The notes: generated by a model not told the origin, from the sequence alone. DNA of 64,000 nt from Nyssa sinensis (GCA_008638375.1 CM018052.1:29659239-29723238), one strand, 5' to 3'; positions 45,499-58,580 are shown, counted from the stretch's first letter. Numbers and translations: made by a program.

Positions 45499-45993
45499 AG
45501 AATTTGATCAGATGATCCGATACGATCCAAATCCTATATATAATTCCTTTAGTTAAATAGACCGAATCTAACAAATTCAATCCGTTAAAATATAACATAT
45601 ATATTAACATTTTTATATATTCTATATATTTAAATATATTTTTTAAATTTGTACAATCCCTATTCTCATTCCTCAATTCAGCTTCAAAAAGTACAAATTT
45701 AATGATTAAAACATTAAATTTTGGAGCTCAAGTGATGACACAAGATCGTGAATACCATTTTCCTATGTTAAATATTAAATTATATATTTTATAATTTTAT
45801 AATATGTTACATATTATAACATAATATTTTATATATTTAACATATTAACACTATTATTGTATCAATTCAGATTCAATAGTTAACAAATTTTTATTTGGAT
45901 TAAGAATTTGTACATCCGTTAGAAAATTCACCCAATAATTGTCTTAACAAATAGGATTCGGATCACCCCCGATTTGATCCGTTTATAGCCCTG
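45437..45993. mobile_element. hAT-type MITE supplying the tetraspanin stop codon
   Basis: The left end TAGGGCCGCTAATGGATC and the reverse complement of the right end CAGGGCTATAAACGGATC share the YAGGGC hAT terminus, and both continue to a TGATCCGAATCC block. The 557-bp interior is AT-rich and non-coding. Flanking octamers (TTCTAAGC, GTCCGAAC) match at only four of eight, so the target duplication has decayed or the boundary is off by a base or two. The tetraspanin reading frame enters it and stops at 45496-45498. Confidence 0.7.
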
Positions 45994-45999
45994 GTCCGA

Positions 46000-46051
<52 letters not shown>

Positions 46052-48281
46052 CGTACACATATATGATTTCTTTCTCTTATTTGATACAAATACATGTTTC
46101 ATTGTCAGACAAACAAATGAACGGAGTTGCATCAAATGTTCCATTATATGTGAAAAAAGAAGCTTGCAGTTTTCAGTCTGGTATTGGTGAGATGAATCTC
46201 CCAAGTGAGCATCTAAAGTTGAAGATGGAGATGCATACACTGGTATTATTAAGATTACAGTGGAACTTTTGTGACCATTATATGGTCTGTAAGTTTGTGT
46301 GTGTGTGTGCTTTGAAATGGCTAGAGACTAATATGAAGCATTTCTTTCATCTTCAAATATTTAACGCATTAGGACTGTGCATGACCATAAGAACAGAAGT
46401 TGAAATTCAGAAACAATTCAAATCAGTTAGGTTATTGTTATGGAAAAGTTAGGTACCCTGCAGTAATGACAGTGCAGTTTTCGGGTAATTTAGTGGCAGA
46501 AAGGACAAAAGTAAATGTCTTACAAATTTAAGTTTCTAGTTCGACTCTCACTGAATGCAAATTCCTTTGAAGCCACTCATTACAAGGCATATGACCAGAG
46601 AAACTTTCTAGTTATGAATTGGGTATAGAAACAATGAGTGACGCTTGGCTATAATTTCGAATCCATTTATTATATGTTTGCTTTGGTAAATTTACCAAAG
46701 ACGAAAATGATTTATTTGATATTATGGATGACTGATTACGGAGGCCATGGATTTAGTAGCAGTTGGAAAAATTGACCCCTCCGATGGAGTTCTTTTTACC
46801 CTTCCCTCACAATACTACTTTGCTACAAGTCACCCGGGAGTATTAAGTCTTGTTTTAGAAGGCTCGTGGGAGCCGAAGAATTTTTTTACTAACAAAACTG
46901 GAACAATGTTTGATGTGTGAGGTTCTCTTAATATTTCAAAAAAGAAAAGAAAAGACAATGCAGTCTCCCCATTCCCCCCCCCCCACCCACCCACCCTTCG
47001 CACATTCATCATGACATTACCCGATCACTAATATGAGTTTATCTCAAACTTGCCCTGTGGAAGATGACTCGAACTCAGACCTCACACCAGTTGAAAATGG
47101 TGTCTTGGTCATCTGACATCAACCTCTTGGGGTTAAGAATATGAGTTCAACCACTAAAAATGAAGTAACAAGCCTAACCCCATTAATAACACTGTTTGCA
47201 TAGATAAAAGTTGAAAAAATTGAACTTTTTATGATGCAAAAAATGCAAATCCACATTTGTTAGTAATAACTTAGAAGATTTAGTTTAAGAACACAAATTC
47301 AAAGAAAAAAGTAAATAAATTTTCCAAAAAATGGTTTTATCTTCAGTACTTAACCAGTGGATGCTAACATTAGGGCAATCATCCAAAATTTAGCTAAAGG
47401 TTTTTAAAGACTAGCAAATTTTATTTTAGACCGCCAACATTTGGTTGCACTTTCATTATTTAATGATCAGTCAAAAATCTAATGCTGTATTATTTGAGAT
47501 ACAAAAATTTGGGGCAACATTGCAAATCTTAATCTTGTGGCCTAAAATGCACAGGACAAATTAATAAGAGAACCACTCAAATTTGTTTATTTTCTTTCCT
47601 AAAACTCGTGTTCCATACTTGACAACCCGAACATATTATCATTGTACCAGCCCTAAAAATTAATGCCAGAGTTAGGTTTGTCAACATACTCTATGATCAA
47701 GTAGTTTTTAAACTATTCTAGCCTTAATGAAGGCTAAAATTGTGTATCTCAAAGGACATTTTAGGACAGCCAAAGGGATCTAAAGAATAGTTTTACAAGG
47801 TCACAGGTTGCCATGAGCATACAGTATTTTGTTATCTTGGTTTTCAAGGGATATAGTAGTTGTCCTGATACGTGCCTATTTTTAGTTTAAAAATATATTA
47901 TATATTTTAATTAGTTAATTAGTGAATGGGTTAGTAGTAGGGTGTTAGTAGACTTCCTAAGTTGTTATCAATAAAGTGGAGTTATGGTTAGTAGTGCTCA
48001 AGGTAATGGAGTCATGGTTAGTTACTATTTTCTTGTATTTAAAGAACTTGTTATGAATGAAAAAGGGGGATAATATTTTGATTAACTTTCATATGAAGGT
48101 TTTGGAGTTTTGGTTCTACTCAAATTGAACCTAAAGGAGAATTTCACCCCCCTCGAAGTGTGTTTCTTCTTTATTCTTCTTTCCTTTTTTATTTTATTTT
48201 ATTTTCTAGAAAAATGTTTGTATCATGTCCCTCCCGGGTAAAAGGATCCGAAGTTTTGTTGCCTACCTTTCAAAAGAAGTG

Positions 48282-48343
<62 letters not shown>

Positions 48344-48369
48344 CTTCTTCTTCTTTTCATTCAGAATGA
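45994..48369. other. Intergenic region after the tetraspanin gene
   Basis: Begins with TA and CA microsatellites (about 46004-46055). A 129-codon ORF at 46063-46452 has no resemblance I can name and lacks splice or codon support. A C-rich run lies near 46972-46994. A TA/GA microsatellite at about 48285-48340 and CTT repeats end the interval. No gene is supported. Confidence 0.5.
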
Positions 48370-48488
48370 TAAAAGAAAAAACTTATTAGAAAACGCAATC
48401 AAAGGCCCAGATGACTTACAATCTTGAAGAAAAAGATGCTCGAGCCAGCCAAGAGAATCCTCTCTCCAGCACACATCTAATCCTCTTA
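48370..48488 (-). mobile_element. LINE RNase H 3' end, left of the Harbinger insertion
   Basis: On the minus strand this continues the RNase H-like reading of 52671-53100 once the Harbinger element is removed (frame LLRGLDVCWRERILL, followed by a stop). It is the C-terminal end of a LINE-encoded RNase H domain or its host-derived relative. Confidence 0.55.
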
Positions 48489-48723
48489 GAGCAACTCCAA
48501 AGGGAGTTTGCATTTTGGGGTGCCAAATCACCCATTTACAACCTTGAACAGTGTTTTGGCACTCCTGAATTATAAATCTGCTCTAATGACAGGTGCTAAA
48601 ATGGGGTGCCATTTTAATATTTTAATATTTTTTATTAAAAAATATAATTAAACTTAACGGTTATATTTGAACGGGTATAGTTTTCATAACGATCGTTGTT
48701 TAACAGATATATTTTTATAGTCA

Positions 48724-48815
48724 AAATTTCAAATTTCAAATTTCGAATTTCGAATTTCGAATTTCGAATTTCTAATTTCGAATTCAAATTTTAAATTTCA
48801 AATTTTGTCCGCCGA
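48724..48815. repeat. Subterminal AATTTCG heptamer array in the Harbinger element
   Basis: A run of about eight AATTTCG or AATTTCA heptamers starts 235 bases from the left TIR. Subterminal short repeats are common transposase-binding regions in this superfamily; that role is inferred here. Confidence 0.7.
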
Positions 48816-49018
48816 AATTCAAATTCCAAAATTCAACCGTTGTAATTCAAATTTGAAAATTTAACCGCCAAAATAAAAATTCAAAAAAGTAAAATTTGTC
48901 TATAAATATGATCATTTTTCTCATGTTTTCATCCATCTATATTACATCCTCTCTATAAATTCAATATCTCATTTCTCTTTGACTATTTATCTTTTCATAT
49001 TTTCATTCATCAATCTAT

Positions 49019-50282
49019 ATGAATCGTTATCCTAATATGTTAGGAGAGATCCTCAATATTGAGGAAGAGGATGAGGATGATTTGGATATGTTGTATGTTG
49101 AAACCAGAAGGTCAGAAGGGTCTAGTCAGGGACGGATAAGAAGGCATCGCGGTTCCGTTCCAGGCCACAAAACAGTTAATCGTGGTAGAGTTGAAGGTCA
49201 TGAAAGACTCTACTGTGACTATTTTGCTACCCCTTCTATATATGAAGGTTTTTTCCGAAGAAGGTTCCGAATGAGTCGTACTCTTTTTCTCCGAATTGTA
49301 AATGAGGTTGAACAACACGATCCATACTTCATCCAAACAACAGATGCCGTTGGAGTTCTCGGTTTGTCATCCCTTTCAAAGATAACAGCTGCTTATAGAA
49401 TTGTTGTTTACGGAACACTGACAGATTCTGTGGATGAATATATCAGAATTGGAGAAAGCACTACCATACAGAGTTTGAGAAGGTTTGTGAAAGTTGTTGT
49501 TGCAATGTTTGGCGACCATTACCTGAGGTCACCAAACAATAATGATATTGCTCGATTACTACAGACAGGGGAACAACGTGGCTTTTCTGACATGTTAGGG
49601 AGTATTGATTGCATGCATTGGAAGTGAAAAAATTGTCCGACCGCATGGCAAGGTATGTATACTGGTCATTGTCATGAACCATCAATCATTTTGGAAGCTG
49701 TGGCTTCTCGAGATCTTTAGATATGACATGCATTCTTTGGGCTTCCTGGTTCGCTGAATGACATAAATGTTCTAGATAGGTCCCCTGTTTTTGCATTATT
49801 AGCAAATGGTTATGCTCCTCCAGTAAACTATACAATTAATGGCTATGAGAATACAATGGGATATTATCTAGCTGATGGTATTTATCCTAACTGGTCGACA
49901 TTTGTAAAAACAATTCCCTCCACAAGGTTTGAAGAAAAAACATTTTGCTAAAGCACAAGAGTCGGCAAGAAAATATGTAGAGCGGGTATTTGGGGTACTT
50001 CAAGCCCGTTTTGCAATCGTGTGTGGACCAGCACGCTTTTGGGATGAAGAAACACTTGTAGATATTATGAAAGCGTGCATAATAATGCATAATATGGTCA
50101 TTGAGGATGAAGGAGATATTGGTAACAATGACTTTGATAGAAGTGATGCAAATTCGCCTGTAGAAGTGTCGCATGCATATACGCCAGAATTGGAAGACTT
50201 CATGCAAACCCATTGTGAGATCAAGGACAGTGCAACTCATTCTCAACTGCAGTCAGATCTTATCGAGCATTTGTGGGAATGA
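49019..50282 (+). pseudogene. Harbinger DDE transposase, disrupted
   Basis: The reading starts MNRYPNMLGEILNIEEEDED and carries the helix-rich DNA-binding part (residues about 60-190), then GSIDCMHWK, which contains the first catalytic Asp. It is broken by TGA at 49625-49627, TAG at 49718-49720 and TGA at 49724-49726, each where the family has Trp. GLPGSLNDINVLDRSPVFA gives the second Asp. A one-base deletion near 49920 shifts frame. The last part, from about 49930, contains ARKYVERVFGVLQARFAIV with the catalytic Glu and ends at 50282. Family length is about 400 residues, so the whole gene is present but inactivated by few, recent-looking changes. Confidence 0.9.
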
Positions 50283-50475
50283 CATGGCGAAGAATAATTT
50301 TCTCAATTTCAATTTGAAGTTGTATTTTCAATTCCAATTTCAATTTCAAGTTGTATTTTCAATTTTACAAGTACTTTCATAGCAATCAAACTTAATACAT
50401 AGTTTTTCATAAATAATAGCAACTCATTAAATAATGACTAAAAATTAAAAATATTAGCAACATAATAAATAACGA

Positions 50476-51549
50476 CTAAAAATTAAAACTTCGCTTTTTC
50501 ATAATCTCTATCTTCAGGTTATTCCAATATGATGCAGAAATTGGGTCTATGCCAGTAGTGTCAGTTTCCATGATTTTCATTTCCTTCTGCCATTCATTCT
50601 GCCTTGCAATTTCTTGCACCTGCCTTTCTTCAATTTCTAACTGTTTACGATGTTGCTCCAATGTTATCTCCTGTTGAGAATAAATTTTGTCGTGCCGCTC
50701 AACTTTCTGTCGTTCCACTCCCATTCTTTGATTCCAGTGGTGATGATCTAGTGATGCTTTAACATCGGTTTGCTTCTCTTTGTTTGTAAGTTGTTTCTTC
50801 GAAGCCTTCTGCCCAATGGCCTATCGAGGTTAGGAGTGGACGAGGGTTCAGCGTCATCCCCTAAATATGGAGTTGAATAGCAAGATTCAACATGATTTGA
50901 TTCAGTAGGACTATCAGTTGAATGGATTTTTGCTCTCTTATTGCTGGTGAGATTATCAGTCCATTTTTACTCCATTTTCAAAATATTCCAACAATGCTTG
51001 TATTGAAATGGTCTTCCAATGATCTTAGCAAACATTTCTTTTGCTTCATCAACCTGAAAAACATATGAAATCATTCAGTCAATAGTTCAAATATCAAATC
51101 ATAGTAGTGTCTATCTAAAAAAGCTCAATCATTACATTATTTTGCTCGGTGTATCCACTTTGTCGCAGTCTTTCAATTTGACTATAAAAACCGATAAGTT
51201 TGCCGCATTTTGCATTTATATTAGTCCAACGGCTTTTAATAGAAGCTTGCGAACGCTCTTCTTGATTGCCTCCATGAAGTTCTAAGTATTTCAATATTCT
51301 ATGCCAGAAAGCATCACCTTGTTGTTCATTCCCAGTAATTGCATCTTTACTCGTGTTAAGCCACGCAGACACAATTAATTTATCTTCTTCTTGAGAGAAG
51401 TTCTTTGTTCTTTGTGATTTTCTCACCCTTGAAGCGACTTCATTTTGTACTAGCACCAATACTGCGAGATTGGTCTACATAGCATCATCATATAAATCGG
51501 TGTTGTTCATAAGCAAATTAGTGAAAGAACCGTCAAATTACGAATCCAT
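50476..51549 (-). pseudogene. Harbinger ORF1, Myb/SANT-like DNA-binding protein, disrupted
   Basis: On the minus strand the likely ATG is 51549-51547. It is followed early by two in-frame stops and then a clear Myb/SANT-like segment at 51115-51459, containing KNFSQEEDKLIVSAWLNTSK, DAFWHRILKYLELHGG and SIKSRWTNINAKCGKLIGFY. The reading continues with frame breaks through a NAM-associated-type middle part to a charged C-terminal coiled-coil (50476-50724, HDKIYSQQEITLEQHRKQLE). In this superfamily ORF1 partners the transposase for DNA binding and nuclear import. Confidence 0.85.
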
Positions 51550-51624
51550 CTAAAAAAAAAAATTTATAATCAATTTAAAGAATGAGCATAAAATAATCAA
51601 TTAAAAAATAAATAAAATCACCTT

Positions 51625-52050
51625 TAATTAACAAAAATAAATAAATAAATAAACTAAAATTAAAACATTCAATTTAAATTACACAAATTAAATTAATTTA
51701 AGAACTATTTTAAATTGTAAATAACAATTAAGTAAAGTAGAAAAAAATTCTTCAATTATAAAAATTAGCTAAATAAATAAATTCTTCGCAGATTTAACAA
51801 AAATATATACATAAATAAATAAGCTAAAATTAAAACATTCAATTAAAATTACAAAAATTAAATTATTTTAAAAATTATTTTAAATTCTATATAACAATTA
51901 AGTAAAATAGAAAAAAATTCTTCAATTATAAAAATTAGCTAAATAAATAAATTCACCCTAAATTAACAAAAATATATACATAAATAAATAAGCTAAAATT
52001 AAAACATTTAATTTATTAAATTACAAAAATTAATTTAATTTAAAAATTCA
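51625..52050. repeat. About 2.5 copies of a 170-bp AT-rich tandem repeat
   Basis: TTCAATTATAAAAATTAGCT recurs at 51751 and 51921, and ATAAATAAATAAGCTAAAAT at 51811 and 51980, a period of 169-170. It lies between ORF1 and the right end of the Harbinger element. Confidence 0.8.
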
Positions 52051-52670
52051 ATTTAAAATCTAAAACAATTAACTAATGTAAAACATACAAATATAAATAT
52101 AAATAAATTATATATATGAAGGAGATAGGAACAGATATATATGAAGGAGATAGGAATAGAGAAGGCCGCTCTCTGTATTCCTTCCCCCCTCCAGCCGTTC
52201 TTCCCCCCTTCCCCTCTGCACCTCCTCCTCCTCCTTCCCCTTCCTCTCTGCGCCTCCTTCCCCTTTCCTTCCCTCTGTGCCTCATTCTTTAGATCTGCCA
52301 TCACAACCACAAGTTTTGAAGAAAAATCAAGAGCAGGGAGCAAGAAACGTACAGCTTTCACAGCAAGCAATTTTTCGGCCTTTGGTAAGTTTTTTCTTTC
52401 AAAATCTCTGTATATATAAAAAATTTTGGGTTAAATAAAGCCGTTGAGTGAACAGTAGAATCTGAAAATGGCAAAACGGCTCTTTGCAACCTCTCTCTTT
52501 CTCTCTCTAGAGTTTGAAAAATTGCCACCTCAAGACTATTGCTACTATTTTTCAACCCTTGATGCCACATCCGTTGGAGTTCAAAATAGTAGAATTTGAA
52601 GTAGTATTTTGACGGTTACAGGTGGTTATGGGTTTGCCAACCCTTATACAACTCCACCTTAGAGTTGCTC

Positions 52671-53100
52671 TTAAAAGGACAAATTTTGCCACTTTATAAG
52701 CATCCCTATCGAAAGAACGAGGAATATAGACAAAAATACATGATTGAAAAGATCGAGCTAACCGAATAACATCCCGGACAATCACATAATGGCTAGCATC
52801 TGGAGAAGCCTTTCTCAGGCATTCACTAATAATATTTTGGGCGTCACCTTCAAGAATCACCTGTGAATAACCCCAGGACAAGGCCACATCTACCGCCTTA
52901 TGCACAGTCAGTGAAAAGCACATTGAAAAAGTGCCTAGAGCATTACCGTTATCCTACCGAGTCACTATAGCCAATGCCCCCATAAGAGTATCCGAATGAA
53001 AAGCACCATCAAAATTAACCTTAACCTGGCCATGCTCTGGACACTGCCACTGAAATCTGAAACAGCCAAATCTATAATGAAATCCTAGGACCTTGGAAGC
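52671..53100 (-). mobile_element. LINE RNase H-like remnant, right of the Harbinger insertion
   Basis: On the minus strand HKAVDVALSWGYSQVILEGD, AQNIISECLRKASPD and IFVYIPRSFDRDAYKVAKFV match the RVT_3/RNase H-like domain of plant L1 elements (the D of EGD and the D of FDRDA are conserved acidic positions). The N-terminal part, towards 53050, is frame-broken. The Harbinger element interrupts it after VAKFVLL. Confidence 0.75.
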
Positions 53101-53538
53101 TTAAAAAGGGTACCCTGAGCAATTGCAATAATAGGGTTTACTGATATTTCTTGGTTTGGATATGGCATGAATTTGGGTAATCAAAACGCTATAAAACATA
53201 TTCGTATTCCATTCTAAGCCAGCTAATACATTTTCTTCAAAAGGATGTACAAAGATGCACATCAAGGCATTGTCTAAAAACATGTGGAAAATTCTGCATA
53301 TCAGGAGTGAAAATAAACGGGCAGAAAACATATTTCCAATCCAAATTCCAGCAACATATATCAGATGACAAAAAATTATAATAAACCAATCAATTGATTA
53401 CTCGCTTCTCAATCTAAAATTACAATATATATTACTGATCCCTCAAAGTGTTACATAAGCAACACTTGAGAATCAAAAAGATAGTACCTCACACTAAACC
53501 CAGAAAGGAGGAAAATGGAAGGGAAAAAATTATAACAC

Positions 53539-56500
53539 CTACTCAGATTTTTCGGCGGCCTTTGTTGACAACTTTCTTTTCATCCGGCTAAAGGGCCCAA
53601 CTGTCTGGTACATAACATACATATAAATTACTTGGCTCCAAGATTTATACGAATCTAAACCCTCATAATATTCTGGTGCAATCTCCTTCACCTTGTGAAG
53701 CTTGTTCCCTGGTATCCTGGGGAAATCATGGTGCTCATTGTGGTAACCTACACTCCATGTCATAAGATTCAAGGGGCCATAGTAAGAATACGTCTCTTGG
53801 TCCGTATTGAAGACATAATGTTCTGAGATAAAGTGACCAGCCATAGGGTGCATTCCACCCCCAACAAAAGTGGAAAGGATCAAATAGGCAAAAGATTTCC
53901 AACCCCAAAAATAAACCGTGGCAGCATCAAGGCCCAGCTGGATAATCAGATTGACAAACTCCCATATACCAGGAGGTTTTGGTTTGAGAAATAGAGGCCG
54001 GAGAGCATAGAAGAAGAGTTGGAGGATGACCCATATTGATTTTGAGACAACATTTGTCACAAGATGGGCTTCAGTGAGGCTTGGGATGTCCATGTCTATG
54101 CCATCCACTCCTTGGAAGCGATGGTGCTCAAGGTGATATTTTTGGAAGGTGACAGACATGGGAACACCGATGGGAAGGTTAGCAAAAATCCCCAGCCAGC
54201 GGTTGTAGACAGGAGTAGAGAAGGCGAGGTTGTGGCTGAGCTCATGAATGGCTAAGAAGAGGTTGTGGTTGAGAAAAGAGCCGAAGAAGTAGGCCACCAT
54301 CAATATCTTCAGCCAGCCTGCATCGTGGAGGAAAGTAGCGGTCCATAGCTGAAGCGAAACAACCACACTAATCTGCAACCCAAAGTTTTGAGGATATCAA
54401 CCAAAAATATTTCCCAACCGGAGCAGACTTAATATTACGGTTCACATATATATATATATATATGGAAGAATAATATATCAGATTCAATGGTCATGATTTT
54501 CCAATATAATATATTAGGTTCAGCATTTACGGATTCCTAATCAATGAACAACCTGTAGCAGACATTGTGAAATATACAACAGAAGTTTATTTTACAAAAA
54601 CCAACCAGTTATTTGATTTTTCATAAACCTGTTGACTTGTATTATTCTACAATATGTAAAACAAAATTACACTTCAATCACTACTTTATTTTCAAGGAAT
54701 TTTTTTTTTTTTTTGTAGTATCAATCACTTTCAGTGAACCTGGTAACTTCCAGCCATAAAATCTCAATAACACCATCATAATTGACACAACACTCAATTC
54801 TCTTTGCCATAGGAATTAATCTCCTTCAAATATTTATTTTGAAAGAAACCCTGTCAGCTCAGGATAACCAACACATAGTGGGCAATAAAAGAACACAAAC
54901 ATGTATCAACAGATCATCCCAGATCCCCAATAATGTATTCCATTAGCAAACTCAAGTCACCTACTCAAAACAGAAATCGTAGTACGTATTTAATGCAAGA
55001 ATCACACAGTTAATAGATTAATAGGTTTTATCAAAGATTTCCTACATGGAGACAATTATCCCACTCACATTTTTTTCTCTAATTAGAAGAAAAGATTTTC
55101 TCTTGTAATCAGTTCTGAATCACACATGCTGTTCAAAGTGTGCTTCCACCTATTTAGATGCATATCTCTATACCAATACATCGACAATTAAACTAAATAT
55201 GATATAACCATCAACGTTATTATAGAACTACAAACAATGACATTAACAATGGAAGACATATATTAGAAACTAGCAAGGCATATTATGTATCAAAAAACTG
55301 TTACAAATATCAAATTAAGCAACAAATATATTGAAATCTGGAAATAGATTTATTGGAAAAAGAATGAAATCAGTTATGCATAGCCTTCAGGCTATTCTAT
55401 TAAGAGATCAGAAAATGCAAATCCTCTACACTATTAGATTTCATAAATTATTTATGTTAAGTTGGTGAAAGAACTATCTTTGTTGGGCTCGGGACGAACC
55501 TTGTAACTAATTTCCACCCAAGAGCGAACTAGAGACAAAAAACAATTCACAGAATTCAAAGCTACTACACACACAACATTATGCAGATAGTTCAATTCTT
55601 TATTAAAAAAGGCAGCCCAAGCACGAGGCTCCCTTTATTGCCGGAGTTTAGAGAGGATTAGATGTATGCAGTCTTACCCGCAAAGGTTGTAATGGAACAA
55701 CCTTACTATTGCACCAAGGTCCGCCCTCTTAGTTCAATTCTCTAATACAAAACTAAAATATATAAATAAAAAAAAATACAATCATCCAACCTAAATTAAC
55801 AATGCACTTCATTCTATGAATTAATGAATTGCCAGTTGAAAACTAATATTGCATATGATAATAAATATTAATATTTGTGTGCTTCCAAATAGAAGAAAGA
55901 TAGTTATAATGATATAAATACTTGGTTTAATGCATGCAAGAAACACCAGACTGACTTACAACATTAATAAATCACAGTTTTCCCACAAACAGAACTTAAG
56001 AATTCGAGCAAGTTTTATAAAAGATCTATTTGAATCAGCTATGAACAGATTCCATAAATCGACTAAATCCTAATCCATATAGAATACAAACGTGAAAATT
56101 TTGAAATGAGATTTCATAATATGCAGCAAATTTTAACTTGAAAGAGAATGACTTAAAAGAAATATATGACAAGCAAAAAATATATAAATAAACATATGCC
56201 AAAAAATTGAACATAGAAAAAGAATGCCATTTAACTTCAAATGAAAAGGAATTTCTGAATTTGAAAGAGAATTGCACGAGGCATTAAGAAGAAATCTCAA
56301 TTTTTTTTTTTGAAAAAAATGGAATATGGTATCTGATGCATAACAATATTAGATAAAATTTAGAGAGTTCATAAAAATACAAAAAAGCAAATGAATTTGG
56401 GCATTCCGTGGACTTCGAAAGACTTTTATTCCACATAGCATTTGAATTAAGAACTTCATGGTTATAATATGGTCATTGAAGAACACACTAGCCATCAACT

Positions 56501-57410
56501 CAATTTTAGGTACAATTGAAACAAGACCCACTATAACAGTTCTTTGAGATGGCTGCAATTGTGTACAATTGTCCCTTCCAAGATGATGGATTTATCTTGT
56601 TGAATGCTAATGTGAATCATAATGGATACATTCATTTTCCACAGGGAGTTCCAACTTATCCTACTGTTAAACGGTATAATTCAACAGACCCACATAGGAA
56701 CCAAAGAAGAGAATTGAAAAATAAATAAATAAATAAAAGATGAAAAAGAAAAGGCTAACTTTCCAGCACACTTAGAGAGAAAAATATGCATTATCCAAAC
56801 GGATGTCAAACTCGAAACATTTTTTAAACCAAAAGAGAGGCAACATATTCAAGATTCAGATTAAATGTCAAAATAGGAATTTTCCCATCAAATCCACGCA
56901 AGCATAAAAAAAAAAAAAAAAAAGCCTACTCTGAAAAGTTTATCATACTAAAATCAGCAAAATGAATAAATTCCCACAAATAAATCACGTAATGGATCCA
57001 AAAGTAGTAAACACAAGAATGGATAGCAATCGAAAGAACAACAAAACTCCCCAATTCCACTGAGAATGTAACAAACAGACAATGTAGTGAATAGAAAGAC
57101 TGAAACGGACCCATTCAGAGATCGAAATCAATAGATTCATAGTCCTCGATTCACCCACATTTTCGCAGATCTAAATCCATACAGGGACTACATCCATTAA
57201 ACCTACATAACTACATATATATACACACACATACGGACATACATGTCTATTTATATATACCTTGAAAAAAGCCCAGGGATCGGGGCCAAAGAGCTCTTTG
57301 ATTTGAGGATACTGAGAGAGAATCTGACGCCTACGAGAAGCGTGGGGCTCGTCCGTGTATGACCAGAAGAAGTCCGTCGCCATTACTCCCTCTCTCTCTT
57401 CCCCTCCCAT
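53539..57410 (-). CDS. DES1: Sphingolipid delta-4 desaturase (DES1-like)
   Basis: This ER membrane di-iron enzyme introduces the delta-4 double bond into the sphingoid base of (dihydro)ceramide. Two exons, 57261-57410 (50 codons) and 53539-54372, join in frame to 327 residues, the family length. Exon 1 gives [20 protein letters not shown] and the dihydroceramide desaturase N-terminal region. The three histidine boxes are intact: HELSH at 93-97, HLEHH at 130-134 and HNEHHD at 261-266. Hydrophobic segments lie near 73-92, 108-122, 158-180 and 190-220. The start at 57410 follows family practice; an internal Met at residue 10 is an alternative. The 2.9-kb intron contains an Au SINE. The leader is GA-rich on the coding strand. 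No defect is visible. Confidence 0.95.
55600..55730 (-). mobile_element. Au SINE with 11-bp target duplication
   Basis: The 11-mer AGTTCAATTCT is present at 55589-55599 and 55731-55741. On the minus strand the element starts AAGAGGGCGGACCTTGGTGC (a tRNA-like head with A box) and ends in GGGCTGCCTTTTTT, the T-rich tail of Au SINEs; GATTAGATGTATGCA marks the body. The middle, including part of the B box, is deleted. Confidence 0.85.
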
Positions 57411-58549
57411 TTCTCTCTCACCTCTCCTCCGGTGGCTGCTTCCGATTTCTCTCTCTACAAACCGTCTTTCCCTCCTCTCTCTCTCTCTCCTATATGTAAA
57501 TATGTGTATATAAAGAGTTAAACAATGAAATTTGCTAAATCTGGAGGCCCGTTTTCAATGGACCATGTTCCCGCTCTCTCTCTCTCTCCAGCTGGGATTG
57601 GGCCCTCACCGGCTATTCTCTGATTCTCTTCTCTGTGCACGTGACTATGCACGTGATTTCTATCCAATGTAATTTTCAATATTTGTTAATTAATTTAAAT
57701 TTGTTAATTAATAATTTCAAAATTTAAAATTATTTATTAAATAGATTACACGTGTCAACATCGTTTATTTATTTATTTTAATTTTTAAAATAAAATGTTA
57801 CCTACTTTTTTATGTATATTTAATTTTTAAGTTGAATAACTTTGTATACTGAGTAAAATAAAAATATAAATCTTTTTTTTTTAAATAATTTTTTTTAAAA
57901 TCTCTGATAAATTTTAGATGTGAAATGAATTAACTTAATTCAAATTATTTTTTATAATTAAATATGTTAAGTCATGTTAAACAAAAATTCAAACACGACA
58001 TGATTATTAATTGTATTAAACATGTCAACTTGTATTTAGATAGGCGGTTCCACCGTCTATTTTGCCATTTTTACATTTTAAATAGACTTTTAAAATAAGT
58101 GTGTGTTTGATTGAATTTTTCGAAACGTAAATTTAGACATTTTCAAGATCAAAATAGACGTTTTGAAAAAATGATAATAAGTAACTTTTTCTAAGACGCC
58201 TGTTTCAAAACACTATTTTTCTAACTGCCCGTTTCTACCGTCCATTCAAATGAGTACTGTGAATCAAACTCGTTAATTTTGTGTCATGTTCAAATCGTAT
58301 CTAAAATTAATACTCCTACTTAAAACGATCACCCTACAATCAAGACATGTATGTATGTATCTATATATATATATATTACAGACAATTTTTTGTCACAATA
58401 AAAATCATAGGATGAGATTAGATTGCCATAAAGTAATTGTCAATGCTATTTAACAATGTGAAAATTGTGATGGATACAAAAATTAAAAATACAGTAGCAG
58501 AATTATAAAAAAGAAAGATTAGCATGAGGAGTTTTTATATATATAACGA

Positions 58550-58580
<31 letters not shown>

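Larger units (their letters stand above)
48489..52670. mobile_element. Complete PIF/Harbinger transposon, 4.18 kb
   Basis: The left end GAGCAACTCCAAAGGGAGTT and the reverse complement of the right end GAGCAACTCTAAGGTGGAGT form the TIR. TTA flanks both sides (48486-48488, 52671-52673), the classic 3-bp PIF/Harbinger target duplication. Inside are the two expected genes in convergent order: a DDE transposase on plus (49019-50282) and a Myb/SANT-like ORF1 on minus (50476-51549). Both are broken, so the copy is non-autonomous now. It lies in a LINE RNase H remnant. Confidence 0.92.

Noticed and set aside
46063..46452. 129-codon ORF after the tetraspanin MITE
   Set aside because: No family resemblance, contains a low-complexity CVCVCA part from a TG microsatellite, and has no splice or start-context support.
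57950..58330. Possible degenerate hAT element with CATGTT/AACATG-type ends
   Set aside because: Inverted similarity is short and patchy; no target duplication found.
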